DNA of 64,000 nucleotides. Source: Nostoc sp. TCL240-02. GTDB taxonomy: Bacteria; Cyanobacteriota; Cyanobacteriia; Cyanobacteriales; Nostocaceae. Positions 50,130 through 59,427 of the stretch are shown here, in pieces. Each line of letters begins with the position of its first letter. The first letter of the stretch is position 1. The translations under genes were made by a program, and so were the position numbers. Below the pieces are notes generated by a model. That model was not told the origin of the DNA and made no database searches. It was given only the letters and a program-made list of their open reading frames with translations. The stretch covers positions 2,914,501 to 2,978,500 of the forward strand of contig NZ_CP040094.1 of assembly GCF_013343235.1 (NCBI RefSeq), given 5' to 3'.

Positions 50130-52271
50130 TCAAAACGTAGAACTCAACCCAACTTGAAAAACCCTCCCCCCATCAGGATAACCAGGAAATAATTGGTATC
50201 TCTGATTAAAGATATTATCCAGGCTGCCTGTTAATATTAAGTTATCACTGAGAGAAACCCGCATTTTGAGATCAAAAGTAGTATAACCAGACAAAGATTC
50301 TGTATTAGTATTGTTTGTGGGATATGCACCCAAAGAATGCATCAGTATTCCAGCATATAAACCTTGAGAAGTTTCATAAGAAAGTCCTGCATTTAAACTA
50401 TCTGCACCTGCGAATCGTAATTCTTTATCAACTTCAACAGAATTTGTACTTTTCAAAATCCGGGGATCATTTGCTGTATAACTAATAAAGGCGTAGATAT
50501 TCTTCGCTAGCTGCAAATTTAAAACCGCTTCGATTCCCGTAGTGCGAACCTGACCAATATTTTCGTAAGTAGCTATCGGAACAGCAAAGTTATAGGCGAT
50601 TAAATCTGATATTGTGTTGTTGAAATAGGTCAAGTGCAATAAACCAAAATTGCCTAACTTCTGGTCGATTCCGATATCATAACTATCACCTTTCTCTGGA
50701 CGGAGGTTAGGATTACCAACGTAACTACCACCATTCGCATATAAGCTGAAAAGATTCGGCGCACGGAAATTCTTGATATAGTTAGCTCTGAGGGTGGTAG
50801 AGTCCGTAAGTGCAAATTTTGCTCCTACACTTGGTGATGTAAAAGAGCCATTTGTCAAGCTGCTAAAATCCTGGCGTAAACCTAAGTTTGCAGTGAAATT
50901 AGGAGTAAAGTTAATTTCATATCTAGCAAATAGCGCCCCTTGACTAATACTATCGTCGTAAGTGACTGTTTTTGTATTAGCAGAAAAGTCGAATGTACTA
51001 TTAGTAGCTGATACATTGCGATAATCAAAGCCATAAACTAAGGTTTGATTATGAGCAAATTTCCAACTGTGTTGTGTTTGCAATCCATAAGAAGTCTGCC
51101 CGTTATCATATCGTGCTTGGGATGAATTGCGACTATCAAAACGAGTGTTGAGGAAATCTGCGTAAACTCTGGCTGTTAGCAGTGAATCATCTCCACCTCC
51201 TAATTTTGAGTTCCAGGTTAAATCGGTGAGAACTTGGTCTGTGTATTTGCGATCGCTATCAGTCAATGAGTTAAAATAGCCTTGACCATATAATGGTTCA
51301 GGAATGGGGACTCCTCCTGGTACTCCTTGGTCTCTGCCTAAATATAGGGTTGAAAGGGTTAGGGTGTTGCGTTTTCCTAAATCTGCCTCCAGCTTGACAT
51401 TAAAGTTATTGTAGAGAACATCATTATTTTCCCTAGTTCCCTTGAAATTCGCTTCTGGGATAGAAAAAGGATAGTTATTTTCGGCTTCGGTACGGTTGTA
51501 AGCTACAACCCAACCAATATTGCCGACTTTCCCACTATTACTGATAGTCTGTTGATTTTGTCCATACGCGCCAAGGGTAACTCCCGCTTGTGTCGTCACT
51601 TTTTCTGTGGGACGACGAGTGATAATGTTAATCACTCCCCCAATTGCATCGGAACCATAAAGGGTAGAACCACCACCTGGTAATACTTCGACTCTTTCAA
51701 CGATATTGGTAGTAAATTCTGAAAGGTCAAAACCACCAGAACCCAAATCGTTAATTGGTCTACCATCAAGTAAAATCAAGACTTGTGCAGAGTTAGAACC
51801 TCGGATAAATTGACCGCTTAAGGCATTCACTTCTGTGCCAACTGTACCATCAGGTAAGATACCTGTCAGAAATTTTAGTGCTTCTCTGACAGTTCTAGCA
51901 CCCTGCGCTTCCATTTCTTCACCCGTAATCACATAAACCGGACGGGTGGAATCTTTCACTGTCCCCTCGCGACGAAAGGGTGAGTAAACAGGTTCATTCA
52001 ATAGCTTGTCGATGACTGTTAGTTCAATATCTGGTTCTTTTTCTTCTGTGGAAGCTGGGGTATTTTCAGGCGTTGTTTGTGCTACTGGTTCTAAGTCTCT
52101 TGCAGTACCTTCATACTTGGGAAACTCAGATATTTGTGGAACTTGATTAGCGTAGGCGTAGCCCGCCGTAAGCATCGCTATGTATCCCCCATATACCATC
52201 GCATAGATTGCGGTAAAAACGAAGATTTTTGAGAAAAATTCACAATAAGTAACTATACGGGAAGTGGACAT
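50130..52271 (-). CDS. btuB: TonB-dependent outer-membrane receptor, BtuB-like
   Basis: The receptor of about 713 residues (ATG at 52271 with GAGGA 5 bases upstream) has a long signal peptide ending TAGYAYA, and a plug domain with VYVITGEEMEAQGARTVREA, GQFIRGSNSAQVLILLDGRP, VERVEVLPGGGSTLYGSDAI and GGVINIITRRP. A 22-strand-type barrel follows, ending FQVGLSSTF (terminal Phe). LTVIDKLLNEP may be the TonB box. It imports cobalamin or cobamides across the outer membrane. A cobalamin riboswitch lies about 315 bases upstream. The signal peptide region contains a dispersed repeat. Confidence 0.9.
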   Translation of the reverse strand: MSTSRIVTYCEFFSKIFVFTAIYAMVYGGYIAMLTAGYAYANQVPQISEFPKYEGTARDLEPVAQTTPENTPASTEEKEPDIELTVIDKLLNEPVYSPFRREGTVKDSTRPVYVITGEEMEAQGARTVREALKFLTGILPDGTVGTEVNALSGQFIRGSNSAQVLILLDGRPINDLGSGGFDLSEFTTNIVERVEVLPGGGSTLYGSDAIGGVINIITRRPTEKVTTQAGVTLGAYGQNQQTISNSGKVGNIGWVVAYNRTEAENNYPFSIPEANFKGTRENNDVLYNNFNVKLEADLGKRNTLTLSTLYLGRDQGVPGGVPIPEPLYGQGYFNSLTDSDRKYTDQVLTDLTWNSKLGGGDDSLLTARVYADFLNTRFDSRNSSQARYDNGQTSYGLQTQHSWKFAHNQTLVYGFDYRNVSATNSTFDFSANTKTVTYDDSISQGALFARYEINFTPNFTANLGLRQDFSSLTNGSFTSPSVGAKFALTDSTTLRANYIKNFRAPNLFSLYANGGSYVGNPNLRPEKGDSYDIGIDQKLGNFGLLHLTYFNNTISDLIAYNFAVPIATYENIGQVRTTGIEAVLNLQLAKNIYAFISYTANDPRILKSTNSVEVDKELRFAGADSLNAGLSYETSQGLYAGILMHSLGAYPTNNTNTESLSGYTTFDLKMRVSLSDNLILTGSLDNIFNQRYQLFPGYPDGGRVFQVGLSSTF
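52150..52178 (-). repeat. Dispersed Nostoc repeat inside the btuB signal peptide
   Basis: On the minus strand GCGATGCTTACGGCGGGCTA, continuing CGCCTACGC, is a full copy of the dispersed repeat. It is read in frame as AMLTAGYAYA and supplies the end of the hydrophobic region and the AYA cleavage motif. Confidence 0.85.
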
Positions 52272-52467
52272 GAAATTCCTCGTTTTCAGTAAATGCAAGT
52301 ATTTATTTGTGCTATGAGTTTTTAAGATTTAGGCTTCAACTAGCTTGCTGCAAAGCATTGCTATACCTAAATCATGGTGGATATTATTTGGATAGCAAAA
52401 AATACCTTGTGGTATTCCTTATGGATACCCAAATTACTATAGAACAACCCAAAATTGAGTTTCGTTA

Positions 52468-52557
52468 CTAACAGCGAAGCGAATTAGTAAAACTTGCAGA
52501 GGGTACTGGATTAAAACAGTATCTATACCCATGAAATTTATTAATCAAATGTATCAT
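52468..52557 (-). CDS. Possible leader peptide under the btuB riboswitch
   Basis: A 29-codon frame starts with an ATG 5 bases after the GAGG that lies in the riboswitch expression hairpin and reads MIHLINKFHGYRYCFNPVPS to a TAG at 52468. The geometry copies that of cbiM, where the same hairpin precedes the true start. It ends about 200 bases before btuB. It could be a translated leader or coincidence. Confidence 0.35.
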   Translation of the reverse strand: MIHLINKFHGYRYCFNPVPSASFTNSLRC

Positions 52558-52718
52558 CTGTGCCTCGCAGATAAATGTTTTGTGTCTAGAGTGAGTCGGC
52601 GGGCATTCTGACTAAGAGACACGTTCTATTCGTCTCATTACAGCTGCGGGACAGCGCCGGATTTACACCGAACTTTCCCCCTTGCGCCTGATGGCTGCTC
52701 ACCATCAGAACCGACAGT
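52556..52718 (-). promoter_or_regulatory. Cobalamin riboswitch upstream of btuB
   Basis: On the minus strand the core is GCAAGGGGGAAAGTTCGGTG, AAATCCGGCGCTGTCCCGCA, GCTGTAATGAG and GTCAGAATGCCCGCCGAC. A downstream hairpin ATCTG/CAGAT (52556-52572) has GAGG in its loop, like the cbiM element. It should reduce receptor synthesis at high cobalamin. The stretch 52719-52841 is AT-rich without features. Confidence 0.94.
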
Positions 52719-52841
52719 TATATGTCACATTACCATAGTTATTGTGTATATGTAAATTCAGTCGATAACAATTTTGATTCTCTATATTACTTACTAGATA
52801 TGGAATTATACTTATGCTACAGATAACACGCATAAAGTAAA

Positions 52842-52872
52842 TCCCCTAACTGTTAGTAAAGGGGACTTTGCG
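52842..52872 (-). terminator. Hairpin after the serine hydrolase gene
   Basis: On the minus strand TCCCC and GGGGA enclose a 14-base loop that itself contains CTAACAGTTAG. TTTACTTTA follows. It is about 100 bases after the stop codon at 52972. Confidence 0.45.
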
Positions 52873-52971
52873 GACATTGTAGATTTAATTTCGTCAGGTG
52901 TATTACATTCCTAGCGTACTTTTGTGGAGGTTATAAAACAGAAGTTTTGCATTTCCTTTAATCTACATTCC

Positions 52972-54381
52972 TTAAGGTAACTGAGTTAATTTTGGTTGGT
53001 CTAAGTATGTATATACCAACTGAGAAACTTGACGAACAAAATCCCTACCTCTAGTATCATTGTAAGGTCTTCTCACAAAAATCCCTGCTAAGTAACGCTT
53101 GCCATTAGGCATCTCAACAATACCTGCATCGCCAATAACAAACCCAATATCACCTGTTTTATGAGCAATTATTGCTCCCGAACCCAAACCGGCTGCTAGC
53201 AACTTTTTGTTATGGCAATGATTTAAAATGTCTATTGCCTGGGAGCGACTAGCATCTGAAATTAACTTATGATACTGAATCAATGCTGACAATTTTACTA
53301 AGTCGGCGGGACTGGTCGTATTAGTCCCTTTAAAATCTCCCAGTAAATTACGAATTACAGTATTTTTCAATCCCCAACTGTGAAACCGCTGATTTAATTT
53401 TGCCTTACCACCCAAACGGTCAATAATCATGTTTGTGGCGGTATTATCGCTGATGCTAATCATTTTGTTTATGGTTTGCAGCACAGTCAACTTGGTTCCC
53501 ACACGTTGATACTGCAAGTCTCCAGAGCCACTTGCAACCAAGTCTCGCCGCATTACCAGGGTGTCATTTAGTTTGATATTACCCGCATCTATTCTCTCAA
53601 ATAAAGCAATCAGAATTGGAAACTTAATCGTACTCGCGGCGGGAAATACTTTGTCGCCACTAATATCCAAATAGTTACCCGTCTCTAAATCTACAAAAAA
53701 CATCCCTGGCTTGAGGAAACTGTAGCGAGTCATCAATGCATTAATTTGAGATTTTAGTTGTAGTATTTCCTCACCTAAAGGAACTACCCCAGCAAACATA
53801 GAAGCATTGATTGGTTTAGTGAGTATATCTGGTGGACTCAATTTATTGATAGTTGCAATATTTTGTAAAGGCGCTTTATTTTGGAATAAGAGAACTTTGC
53901 GTTTTTGCTGGAGATTAGGGGTAATGGAAATTGGTGTTTGGGAGGATTCTTCTTCAGCCCCTATTCCCCATTCCACAATTCCCGTCGCGGGCATTTTTTC
54001 AATTGATGATAGTTTTACGACCCAATGAAAGTTAGAATCTCTTCTGACTATTACACTTTGGGGAGAGACAGTATAACCGGGTGCTAATTCAATTACGAGT
54101 CGGGTTGTCTGGGGGTCAAGCTGTGCTACCCGAATTTCTTGAATCTTTGAGCCAAAGTTTTGTTTGATTGTAGGGTAGCTAAAAGTAGTTCCCGATAAGT
54201 CAATAACCAGTCTTTTAGGATTATTAATTAAAAAAACTCTCGGTTGAATACCTGAGTCAGTGGTTAGGTCAAGCTGATTGTGAATGGGGTCAAAGTGCCA
54301 GGATTCTAATTGAGTTGCTCTTGCGGGAGAGGATAGGAGCAAAATACTTATTAAGCTCAACAATAACCAGCGTAATTTCAT
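52972..54381 (-). CDS. AMIN-domain class A beta-lactamase-like serine hydrolase
   Basis: The 469-residue product has a signal peptide (MKLRWLLLSLISILLLSSPA), an AMIN domain (~25-125; LVIDLSGTTF, TTRLVIELAPGYTVS) that targets envelope or peptidoglycan sites, and a penicillin-binding/beta-lactamase fold. It carries S-x-x-K in FPAASTIKFPILIAL, SDN in SISDNTATNMI and KTG in AHKTGDIGFV. All three catalytic motifs of class A enzymes are intact. It could be a carboxypeptidase-like enzyme or a real beta-lactamase. It is separate from the cobalamin genes by its own terminator. Confidence 0.88.
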   Translation of the reverse strand: MKLRWLLLSLISILLLSSPARATQLESWHFDPIHNQLDLTTDSGIQPRVFLINNPKRLVIDLSGTTFSYPTIKQNFGSKIQEIRVAQLDPQTTRLVIELAPGYTVSPQSVIVRRDSNFHWVVKLSSIEKMPATGIVEWGIGAEEESSQTPISITPNLQQKRKVLLFQNKAPLQNIATINKLSPPDILTKPINASMFAGVVPLGEEILQLKSQINALMTRYSFLKPGMFFVDLETGNYLDISGDKVFPAASTIKFPILIALFERIDAGNIKLNDTLVMRRDLVASGSGDLQYQRVGTKLTVLQTINKMISISDNTATNMIIDRLGGKAKLNQRFHSWGLKNTVIRNLLGDFKGTNTTSPADLVKLSALIQYHKLISDASRSQAIDILNHCHNKKLLAAGLGSGAIIAHKTGDIGFVIGDAGIVEMPNGKRYLAGIFVRRPYNDTRGRDFVRQVSQLVYTYLDQPKLTQLP

Positions 54382-54563
54382 ACAGTATGGTGAGGAGAAT
54401 ATTGAATTTACTTACAGAGATTTTCGGGAAGTAAATTAAATCAGAACTGATTGAGAATCATAAGTAAGAAAAAATGTAATGTCAAGGATTTTAGATAGTA
54501 AATTAAAACTGATAAAGTGAATATAGAGTTAGCTTTATGAAAGTTAGTATAGTTAACTTCACA

Positions 54564-54583
54564 CCCGTTAAAAAAAACGGGTT
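54564..54583 (-). terminator. Hairpin with T-rich loop
   Basis: ACCCGTT and AACGGGT enclose six T on the minus strand (A on the plus strand), about 55 bases after the gene at 54638. The remainder of 54382-54637 shows nothing. Confidence 0.4.
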
Positions 54584-54637
54584 GATAAAGCTTTCACAAA
54601 TTACTCTAGAAGCACACATTAACTTGGGATTTTACTA

Positions 54638-55108
54638 TTAAGTATTAGTTGATTGAGAATCAGTCTGTGTCTTTTTATCTGTACAGGGTGTGATTTTCTC
54701 TACTGGTGAAAGATACTCACCTTCAACTCCAACAGTGATTTCCCTTGTCTGACGTAACGCATTTATTGCTTTCGGACAGTCACAGCCAAATTTAGTGATA
54801 GCAGCATCACTTTCTTCATCTGTCATATTTAGTTCTATCACTTTTTGATTATCAGCCTGAAGATTATCGGCTTTTGCCATAAAAAAGCGATTGAAAGTTG
54901 CTAGATGAGTATTTCCACTACAGTTTTGACGTTGACAATTTAAAGTGACTGTATGAGCATTATTTGTGGAAATATTCTCAGGTAATTTCTGCTGATTGGG
55001 ATTATCTGCTTTTGCGGATTTCTCTAGGAATAAATTCAGTAGCAACGAGCTAACAAATGTTGAGCCTATAAGTAAAATTAGAGGCAATTTTTGCAATATT
55101 TTCTCCAT
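54638..55108 (-). CDS. Secreted or membrane-anchored protein of unknown function
   Basis: The 156-residue product has an N-terminal hydrophobic helix (LPLILLIGSTFVSSLLLNLF) followed by KSAKADNP, a likely signal peptide ending AKA. The mature part has four or five cysteines (LNCQRQNC, KFGCDCP, PC) and a polar, Thr/Ser-rich end. I do not recognise the family. The CDCP and CxxxxC pairs could hold disulfides or a metal. It stands alone between the hydrolase and the CobW operon, with no clear SD. Confidence 0.55.
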   Translation of the reverse strand: MEKILQKLPLILLIGSTFVSSLLLNLFLEKSAKADNPNQQKLPENISTNNAHTVTLNCQRQNCSGNTHLATFNRFFMAKADNLQADNQKVIELNMTDEESDAAITKFGCDCPKAINALRQTREITVGVEGEYLSPVEKITPCTDKKTQTDSQSTNT

Positions 55109-55441
55109 AATATGCTATTGGACTGCATAACCTTAACACCTGAAAATTTAAATGTCAGTCTATTTTTAGCATCCAAATTAAATTTTAATTATTTTATCAA
55201 TAAATATCAATATATCCAGCAGTAATCATGAGAGTTTGTTAATGAATTTTTACAGTTAATCAAAAACATTCATTAATGATAAACATATTGAAATTGGGTA
55301 AATAGATAAAATCTTTTTACCCACTATTAGGAGAAATAATTTTGAAGTTTTTAAGACTGGAGCTTTTGAGCCTTAAACTCTGCTATTAAAGCTCTATACA
55401 TCTCAATTCGCAGAAAGCTAATTTTTTATTTTGGATAAGTA
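55109..55441. other. Intergenic, no feature seen
   Basis: This AT-rich stretch of 333 bases between the unknown secreted protein and the end of the CobW operon has no open frame, strong hairpin or recognisable repeat that I can see. Confidence 0.6.
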
Positions 55442-55897
55442 TCATTGTGTTTTTGCTCCTATTGAGAGGGTGTGCTGAGGTTGGAATTCTGTCCATTCTT
55501 TGCATACAGTTTGGTAACATTGGGGTGGTGTGATTGGTAATTTAGTTAAATAGAAAAATCCAGCTTGATGACTGTAATCCAATAAAAATACAACATCTTT
55601 TTGGGGATTATACTTATCTACAGTTTCGAGAATATGAGCATTCATGAAGTGTCTTTGTAACAAGACGGTATCGAGTGCTGCTAACCAAGCATTTAAGAAA
55701 GCTGCAAGGTTTTTACGCGGGATAAAATGCGCTTTAAATGTTTCGCCAGCCATACCTAAATGCGGAGAATTGGTGCTGCAAATCACGACACCACGTTCTC
55801 CTCCTGAATAACCGATCCAAGTGTTGTAACCAATTGCTAATATATTGGTGGCGATAAAAGCTTGTTGCCAATCTTGGATGTTTATTTCTGGGGTCAT
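55442..55897 (-). CDS. Unknown protein of the CobW operon, family B copy 1
   Basis: The 151-residue product is homologous to the one at 56782. Shared positions include NILAIGYNTWIGYSGGERGV versus NLLVIGYTGWKGFQSFGRGV, YNPQKDVVFLLDY versus YNPHQDILLVLKA, and LPITPPQCYQTVCKEWTEFQ versus LKITPPDCYEQVCKRWSEFK. There is no membrane segment. AAGGAG at ideal spacing overlaps the end of the upstream methyltransferase gene (5-base gap), so it is translationally coupled. Not recognised; last gene of the riboswitch-headed row. Confidence 0.7.
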   Translation of the reverse strand: MTPEINIQDWQQAFIATNILAIGYNTWIGYSGGERGVVICSTNSPHLGMAGETFKAHFIPRKNLAAFLNAWLAALDTVLLQRHFMNAHILETVDKYNPQKDVVFLLDYSHQAGFFYLTKLPITPPQCYQTVCKEWTEFQPQHTLSIGAKTQ

Positions 55898-55902
55898 TTT
55901 GA

Positions 55903-56763
55903 TTAAACTCCTTTTGATAACTGCCAGAGTTGAATTTCATAACATAAATGGCTCTCAAAAATTGCGCGTGCTGCTAATCCCTCGACAACTAACTTTTCTA
56001 GCCAGCGCTTAAATGCCCAACGACCGAGTGAGTATAATGGAGGAAGTGCGATCGCCACAACATCAGCAATATATTTAACTGTAGTCAGCCCAAAAGTACG
56101 GAAGTTATCAACACACAAGTCAATCGTTGGTGCAACTTGAGTGGAGATGTCCTCAGTCTTAATTAACTTGAATCCAGTCTGTATCAACGCTGTTTGAAAC
56201 TCACTGGCGACATGACAATTAGAAAAAATACCTTCTTGGTATTCGGCATCGAAACGCATCATGTCTGCAAGCAGCAGGTAGCCACCACTATCCAGTAAAC
56301 GAGCCGCACCTTGAGCTAAATCGTCAACAGCAATATATTGGCTGCTTTCGCTGAACAGAACTAAATCGTAGGAGTATGATTTGTGAAAATCTTCAAATCT
56401 CGTTAAGTAAAAAGGTACTTGACCGTTGGTATTTTTAATAAACCTCTCTTGCTGGAGTGCGTCAGGTGCTAATCCCTCAACACTGAAACCGCGATCGCAC
56501 AAATATGCCGCATTCCCACCAATCCCGCAGCCTACGTCAAGCACAGTTTTTATACCTTCTGGGATAAAACTCAAAAGTTTCGCTGTATATGCAACTTGCG
56601 CCACACGCAGGCGAGTTAGAGTTAATTCTTCACCCACAGCAGGTAGTGGCTCCCAATAGCCGTAATGGAGATAGTCGGAATTTGTGAGTCCTATGTAATA
56701 ATCTATCGCTGCATTTTGGTAGCGAGTTGCTTTGGAAATATTGCTTGATTTTGGCTTGAGCAT
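55903..56763 (-). CDS. SAM-dependent methyltransferase
   Basis: The 286-residue class I methyltransferase has motif I TVLDVGCGIGGNAAYLCDRG (residues ~74-93), acidic motif II region (FSVEGLAPD), SYDLVLFSESSQYI and LLDSGGYLLLADMMRF (motifs post-II and III). The start YYIGLTNSDYLHYGYWEPLP is like sterol/tocopherol-type C-methyltransferases. The substrate is unknown. It lies between the two family-B proteins in the CobW operon. Confidence 0.82.
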   Translation of the reverse strand: MLKPKSSNISKATRYQNAAIDYYIGLTNSDYLHYGYWEPLPAVGEELTLTRLRVAQVAYTAKLLSFIPEGIKTVLDVGCGIGGNAAYLCDRGFSVEGLAPDALQQERFIKNTNGQVPFYLTRFEDFHKSYSYDLVLFSESSQYIAVDDLAQGAARLLDSGGYLLLADMMRFDAEYQEGIFSNCHVASEFQTALIQTGFKLIKTEDISTQVAPTIDLCVDNFRTFGLTTVKYIADVVAIALPPLYSLGRWAFKRWLEKLVVEGLAARAIFESHLCYEIQLWQLSKGV

Positions 56764-56781
56764 TGAGGACTAAAGTAAGTT

Positions 56782-57246
56782 TTAGGGCATTAAACTTGGT
56801 TTAAATTCTGACCATCGCTTGCAAACTTGTTCGTAGCAATCGGGTGGAGTAATTTTTAGTTGGTGTAAAAAATTAACCTCAATCTGAGGTTCCGCCTTTA
56901 GCACCAGAAGAATATCTTGATGGGGATTGTATGTTGCGATCGCAGGGAAAATTGATGAAATCATGGATGAACACATTGATTGCGATATGACTCCGCCATC
57001 CTGAAAAGAACGCAAGTAAAATCCAATCAAATCAGAGGGGAGAAATTGCAGGGTGAAGGGAACTGTATCAAGACTTGTATTTGTAGGGTGAGTAACTTTA
57101 GTATCCACATCACAAATAACAACTCCCCGCCCAAATGACTGAAATCCCTTCCATCCTGTGTAACCGATTACCAGTAAATTATTATGGATAAAGCTGTTTT
57201 GCCAGTAGCCGAAATTTCCTTGCCAAACACTATTGGATGGTCGCAT
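56782..57246 (-). CDS. Unknown protein of the CobW operon, family B copy 2
   Basis: The 154-residue product from the ATG at 57246 (GGGGAGGAAG just upstream) overlaps the cobW 3' end by 17 bases; an upstream ATG at 57303 would add 19 residues read inside cobW. It begins MRPSNSVWQGNFGYWQNSFI and is paralogous to the protein at 55442. The GRGVVICDVD and ITPPDCYEQVC motifs are the most conserved. The family is unknown to me. Overlap with cobW implies a common function. Confidence 0.7.
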   Translation of the reverse strand: MRPSNSVWQGNFGYWQNSFIHNNLLVIGYTGWKGFQSFGRGVVICDVDTKVTHPTNTSLDTVPFTLQFLPSDLIGFYLRSFQDGGVISQSMCSSMISSIFPAIATYNPHQDILLVLKAEPQIEVNFLHQLKITPPDCYEQVCKRWSEFKPSLMP

Positions 57247-58288
57247 TGACTTCCTCCCCCAACACAATTGACTCAATGCGAACCTGCTCAAGCTCCCGTC
57301 CAATCAATACTAATCGCGTTTGACGGGGTTCGTGGGGTTGCCAAGGGCGATCATAAAAATAGTCAAATCGATTACCAACTCCCTGTAATACTAGACGCAT
57401 GGCTTTGTTCGGAACTGCTACAAATCCCTTAATTCGATAAATTTCTTGCTGTTGCACCAATTTTTGCAAGCGTTTGACTAGAACAGACGGCTCAAATGCT
57501 TGGTCTAGTAGTAGTTGTACTGCATTAATCCCTTCATCATGTTCGTGTTCGGCTTCGTTGTCGTGGTGACTGGGACGACTATCCAAGTTGTCTTCTACCG
57601 CAGCATTGAAACCAAGCAACACATCGCCACTGATTTTACCATCCTGACAAGGAATGACTTTTACACCAGGGGATAAGTTCTGCCTTAGCCATTCTTGCAC
57701 CCTAACTTGCGTTTTTTCATCAACGCGATCGCTCTTAGTCAGCAACACCAAGTCAGCACAAGCCAGTTGATCTTCAAACAGTTCCTCAATAGGTGTTTCG
57801 TGTTCTAGGTTAGAGTCGGCTTGTCGCTGTGCCAAGAGGGCTGCTAAATCGCCTACATATTGATTAGTTGCCAACGCTTCACAGTCCACCACAGTAATTA
57901 CGCTGTCCACTGTAGCGCCTGTGCGAATCTCTGGCCAGCGAAATGCTTGCACCAATGGTTTTGGCAGTGCTAGTCCAGAGGTTTCAATCAACATACAGTC
58001 AAGGCTGGCGCGTCGCTGAAGTAATTCTTGCATCGCTGGGAGGAATTCTTCTTGCACCGTACAGCACAGACAACCGTTGGTGAGTTCAACAATATTACTG
58101 TTGGAATCTTCTTCATCGTCACATACTCGGCAATCACGTAAAAGTTCGCCATCAATGCCGATTTCTCCAAATTCATTCACCAAAACAGCAATGCGTCGTC
58201 CCTCATTGTTTTGCAGTAAATGGCGAATTAACGTCGTTTTGCCTGCGCCTAGAAATCCTGTAATTACTGTGACGGGAATTTTTTGCAT
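57230..58288 (-). CDS. CobW/COG0523-family metallochaperone GTPase
   Basis: The 352-residue G3E GTPase has Walker A GFLGAGKTT (residues ~10-18), the metal-binding CxCC in NGCLCCTVQEEF, switch-type ETSGLALPKPLVQAF, guanine motif LLTKSDRVD and a His/Glu-rich loop (SHHDNEAEHEHDEG), then the CobW C-terminal domain with IYRIKGFVAV. Such proteins insert or carry Co, Zn or other metals. Its place in a cobalamin-riboswitch operon favours cobalt, while zinc is the main alternative. An extra C-x2-C-like RDCRVCDDEE lies near residue 55. Confidence 0.9.
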   Translation of the reverse strand: MQKIPVTVITGFLGAGKTTLIRHLLQNNEGRRIAVLVNEFGEIGIDGELLRDCRVCDDEEDSNSNIVELTNGCLCCTVQEEFLPAMQELLQRRASLDCMLIETSGLALPKPLVQAFRWPEIRTGATVDSVITVVDCEALATNQYVGDLAALLAQRQADSNLEHETPIEELFEDQLACADLVLLTKSDRVDEKTQVRVQEWLRQNLSPGVKVIPCQDGKISGDVLLGFNAAVEDNLDSRPSHHDNEAEHEHDEGINAVQLLLDQAFEPSVLVKRLQKLVQQQEIYRIKGFVAVPNKAMRLVLQGVGNRFDYFYDRPWQPHEPRQTRLVLIGRELEQVRIESIVLGEEVNATIQ

Positions 58289-58403
58289 ATAAAGTGTGTC
58301 GTTTGTTGATTAATCTTGCGATCGCAAGAAAGAAGTTTTAACCGCAGATATCATGCAATGTTGCCAGCGTTAAAATCCAAATATTTATAACTAGCTGCGA
58401 TCG

Positions 58404-59405
58404 CTACCGAACCAAGCTTGAGGGATTTTGGTTGGCAAAGTTTCTGTCCATCAATTCTGTACTCCCATTCCCCCGTACAGCCCGAAACATTCCAAATCGG
58501 CACAGCCCTGCACCAAACGCCAAACGCATCAACAAAAACGTCGGCATCTCACGCAGAGATTTAATGAAACCAGATAGACCAAAACACACCAATCCCTTTG
58601 GTCGAACCACTCCTTGCCAGATAGAATCTAACCAAGAAGGAAGCGTTTGTTCTGTCCAGTCTGCCGTAATTACCTCCCCTTCGACTAAGGAAGTCTCTGC
58701 CAAAAGCTCGGAAAAGCCTTCAATGCTGGAAAAAGCTGGATGAGACCACTGATCGAGAAGTTGCCGCATTACTGGTTTTTCCCAGAAATTTAGAGGTTTT
58801 TTGCGGTCATCCCTCTGATTCCAGTCAGCCACAACCAACACTCCACCAGGCTTTAGCACCCGCATTAATTCTCTGGCAAAAACGGTTTTATCTGGCATGT
58901 GGGGGCCTGCTTCAATCGACCAGACTACATCAAAACTGGCATCTGGAAACGACAATGCCATTGCATCATCAACCGCAAACTGGGCGTTTAGCCCTTGGGG
59001 TGTTAACTCCTGGGCGCGTTTCACCTGCTGTGGGCTGATGGTAATCCCTGTGACAGCAAATCCATAATCCCGCGCTAAAATCCGGCTGCTACCCCCAATT
59101 CCACAGCCAACATCTAAGACGGTAGTACCAGGGGGTAATTTATCTAAACCACCCCATTTAACCATTTCATGTACAAAGTCAGATTTAGCAGCCAAAAAAT
59201 CCTTTCGTTGTGGTGGCGAACCGTAGTGACCAAGGTGAATGTGTTCCCCCCAATAAAACTCTACGATGCCATCAAGAGTCCATTGATCGTAGGAATTGGC
59301 GACTGTGGTTGAGGATTGATACTTGCGGGCAGTCAGGAGATAAGCTGCAATTCCAATTACTAAAAGCAGAAGAAAACCAATTACAAAATATAATGAAGTT
59401 GACAT
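58404..59405 (-). CDS. MPBQ/MSBQ-type methyltransferase with membrane anchor
   Basis: The 333-residue product has an N-terminal membrane helix (SLYFVIGFLLLLVIGIAAYL) and a class I methyltransferase domain: FYWGEHIHLGHYGSPP, TVLDVGCGIGGSSRILARDY, ITISPQQVKRAQEL, FDVVWSIEAGPHMPDK and GGVLVVADWNQRDDRKKPLN. It closely resembles the Synechocystis Sll0418 2-methyl-6-phytylbenzoquinone methyltransferase of tocopherol/plastoquinone synthesis as I remember it. AGGAG precedes the ATG. Its place behind a cobalamin riboswitch is unexpected, so a paralog with another substrate is possible. Confidence 0.85.
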   Translation of the reverse strand: MSTSLYFVIGFLLLLVIGIAAYLLTARKYQSSTTVANSYDQWTLDGIVEFYWGEHIHLGHYGSPPQRKDFLAAKSDFVHEMVKWGGLDKLPPGTTVLDVGCGIGGSSRILARDYGFAVTGITISPQQVKRAQELTPQGLNAQFAVDDAMALSFPDASFDVVWSIEAGPHMPDKTVFARELMRVLKPGGVLVVADWNQRDDRKKPLNFWEKPVMRQLLDQWSHPAFSSIEGFSELLAETSLVEGEVITADWTEQTLPSWLDSIWQGVVRPKGLVCFGLSGFIKSLREMPTFLLMRLAFGAGLCRFGMFRAVRGNGSTELMDRNFANQNPSSLVR

Positions 59406-59427
59406 TTTTTTGAACGCTCCTGTACAA

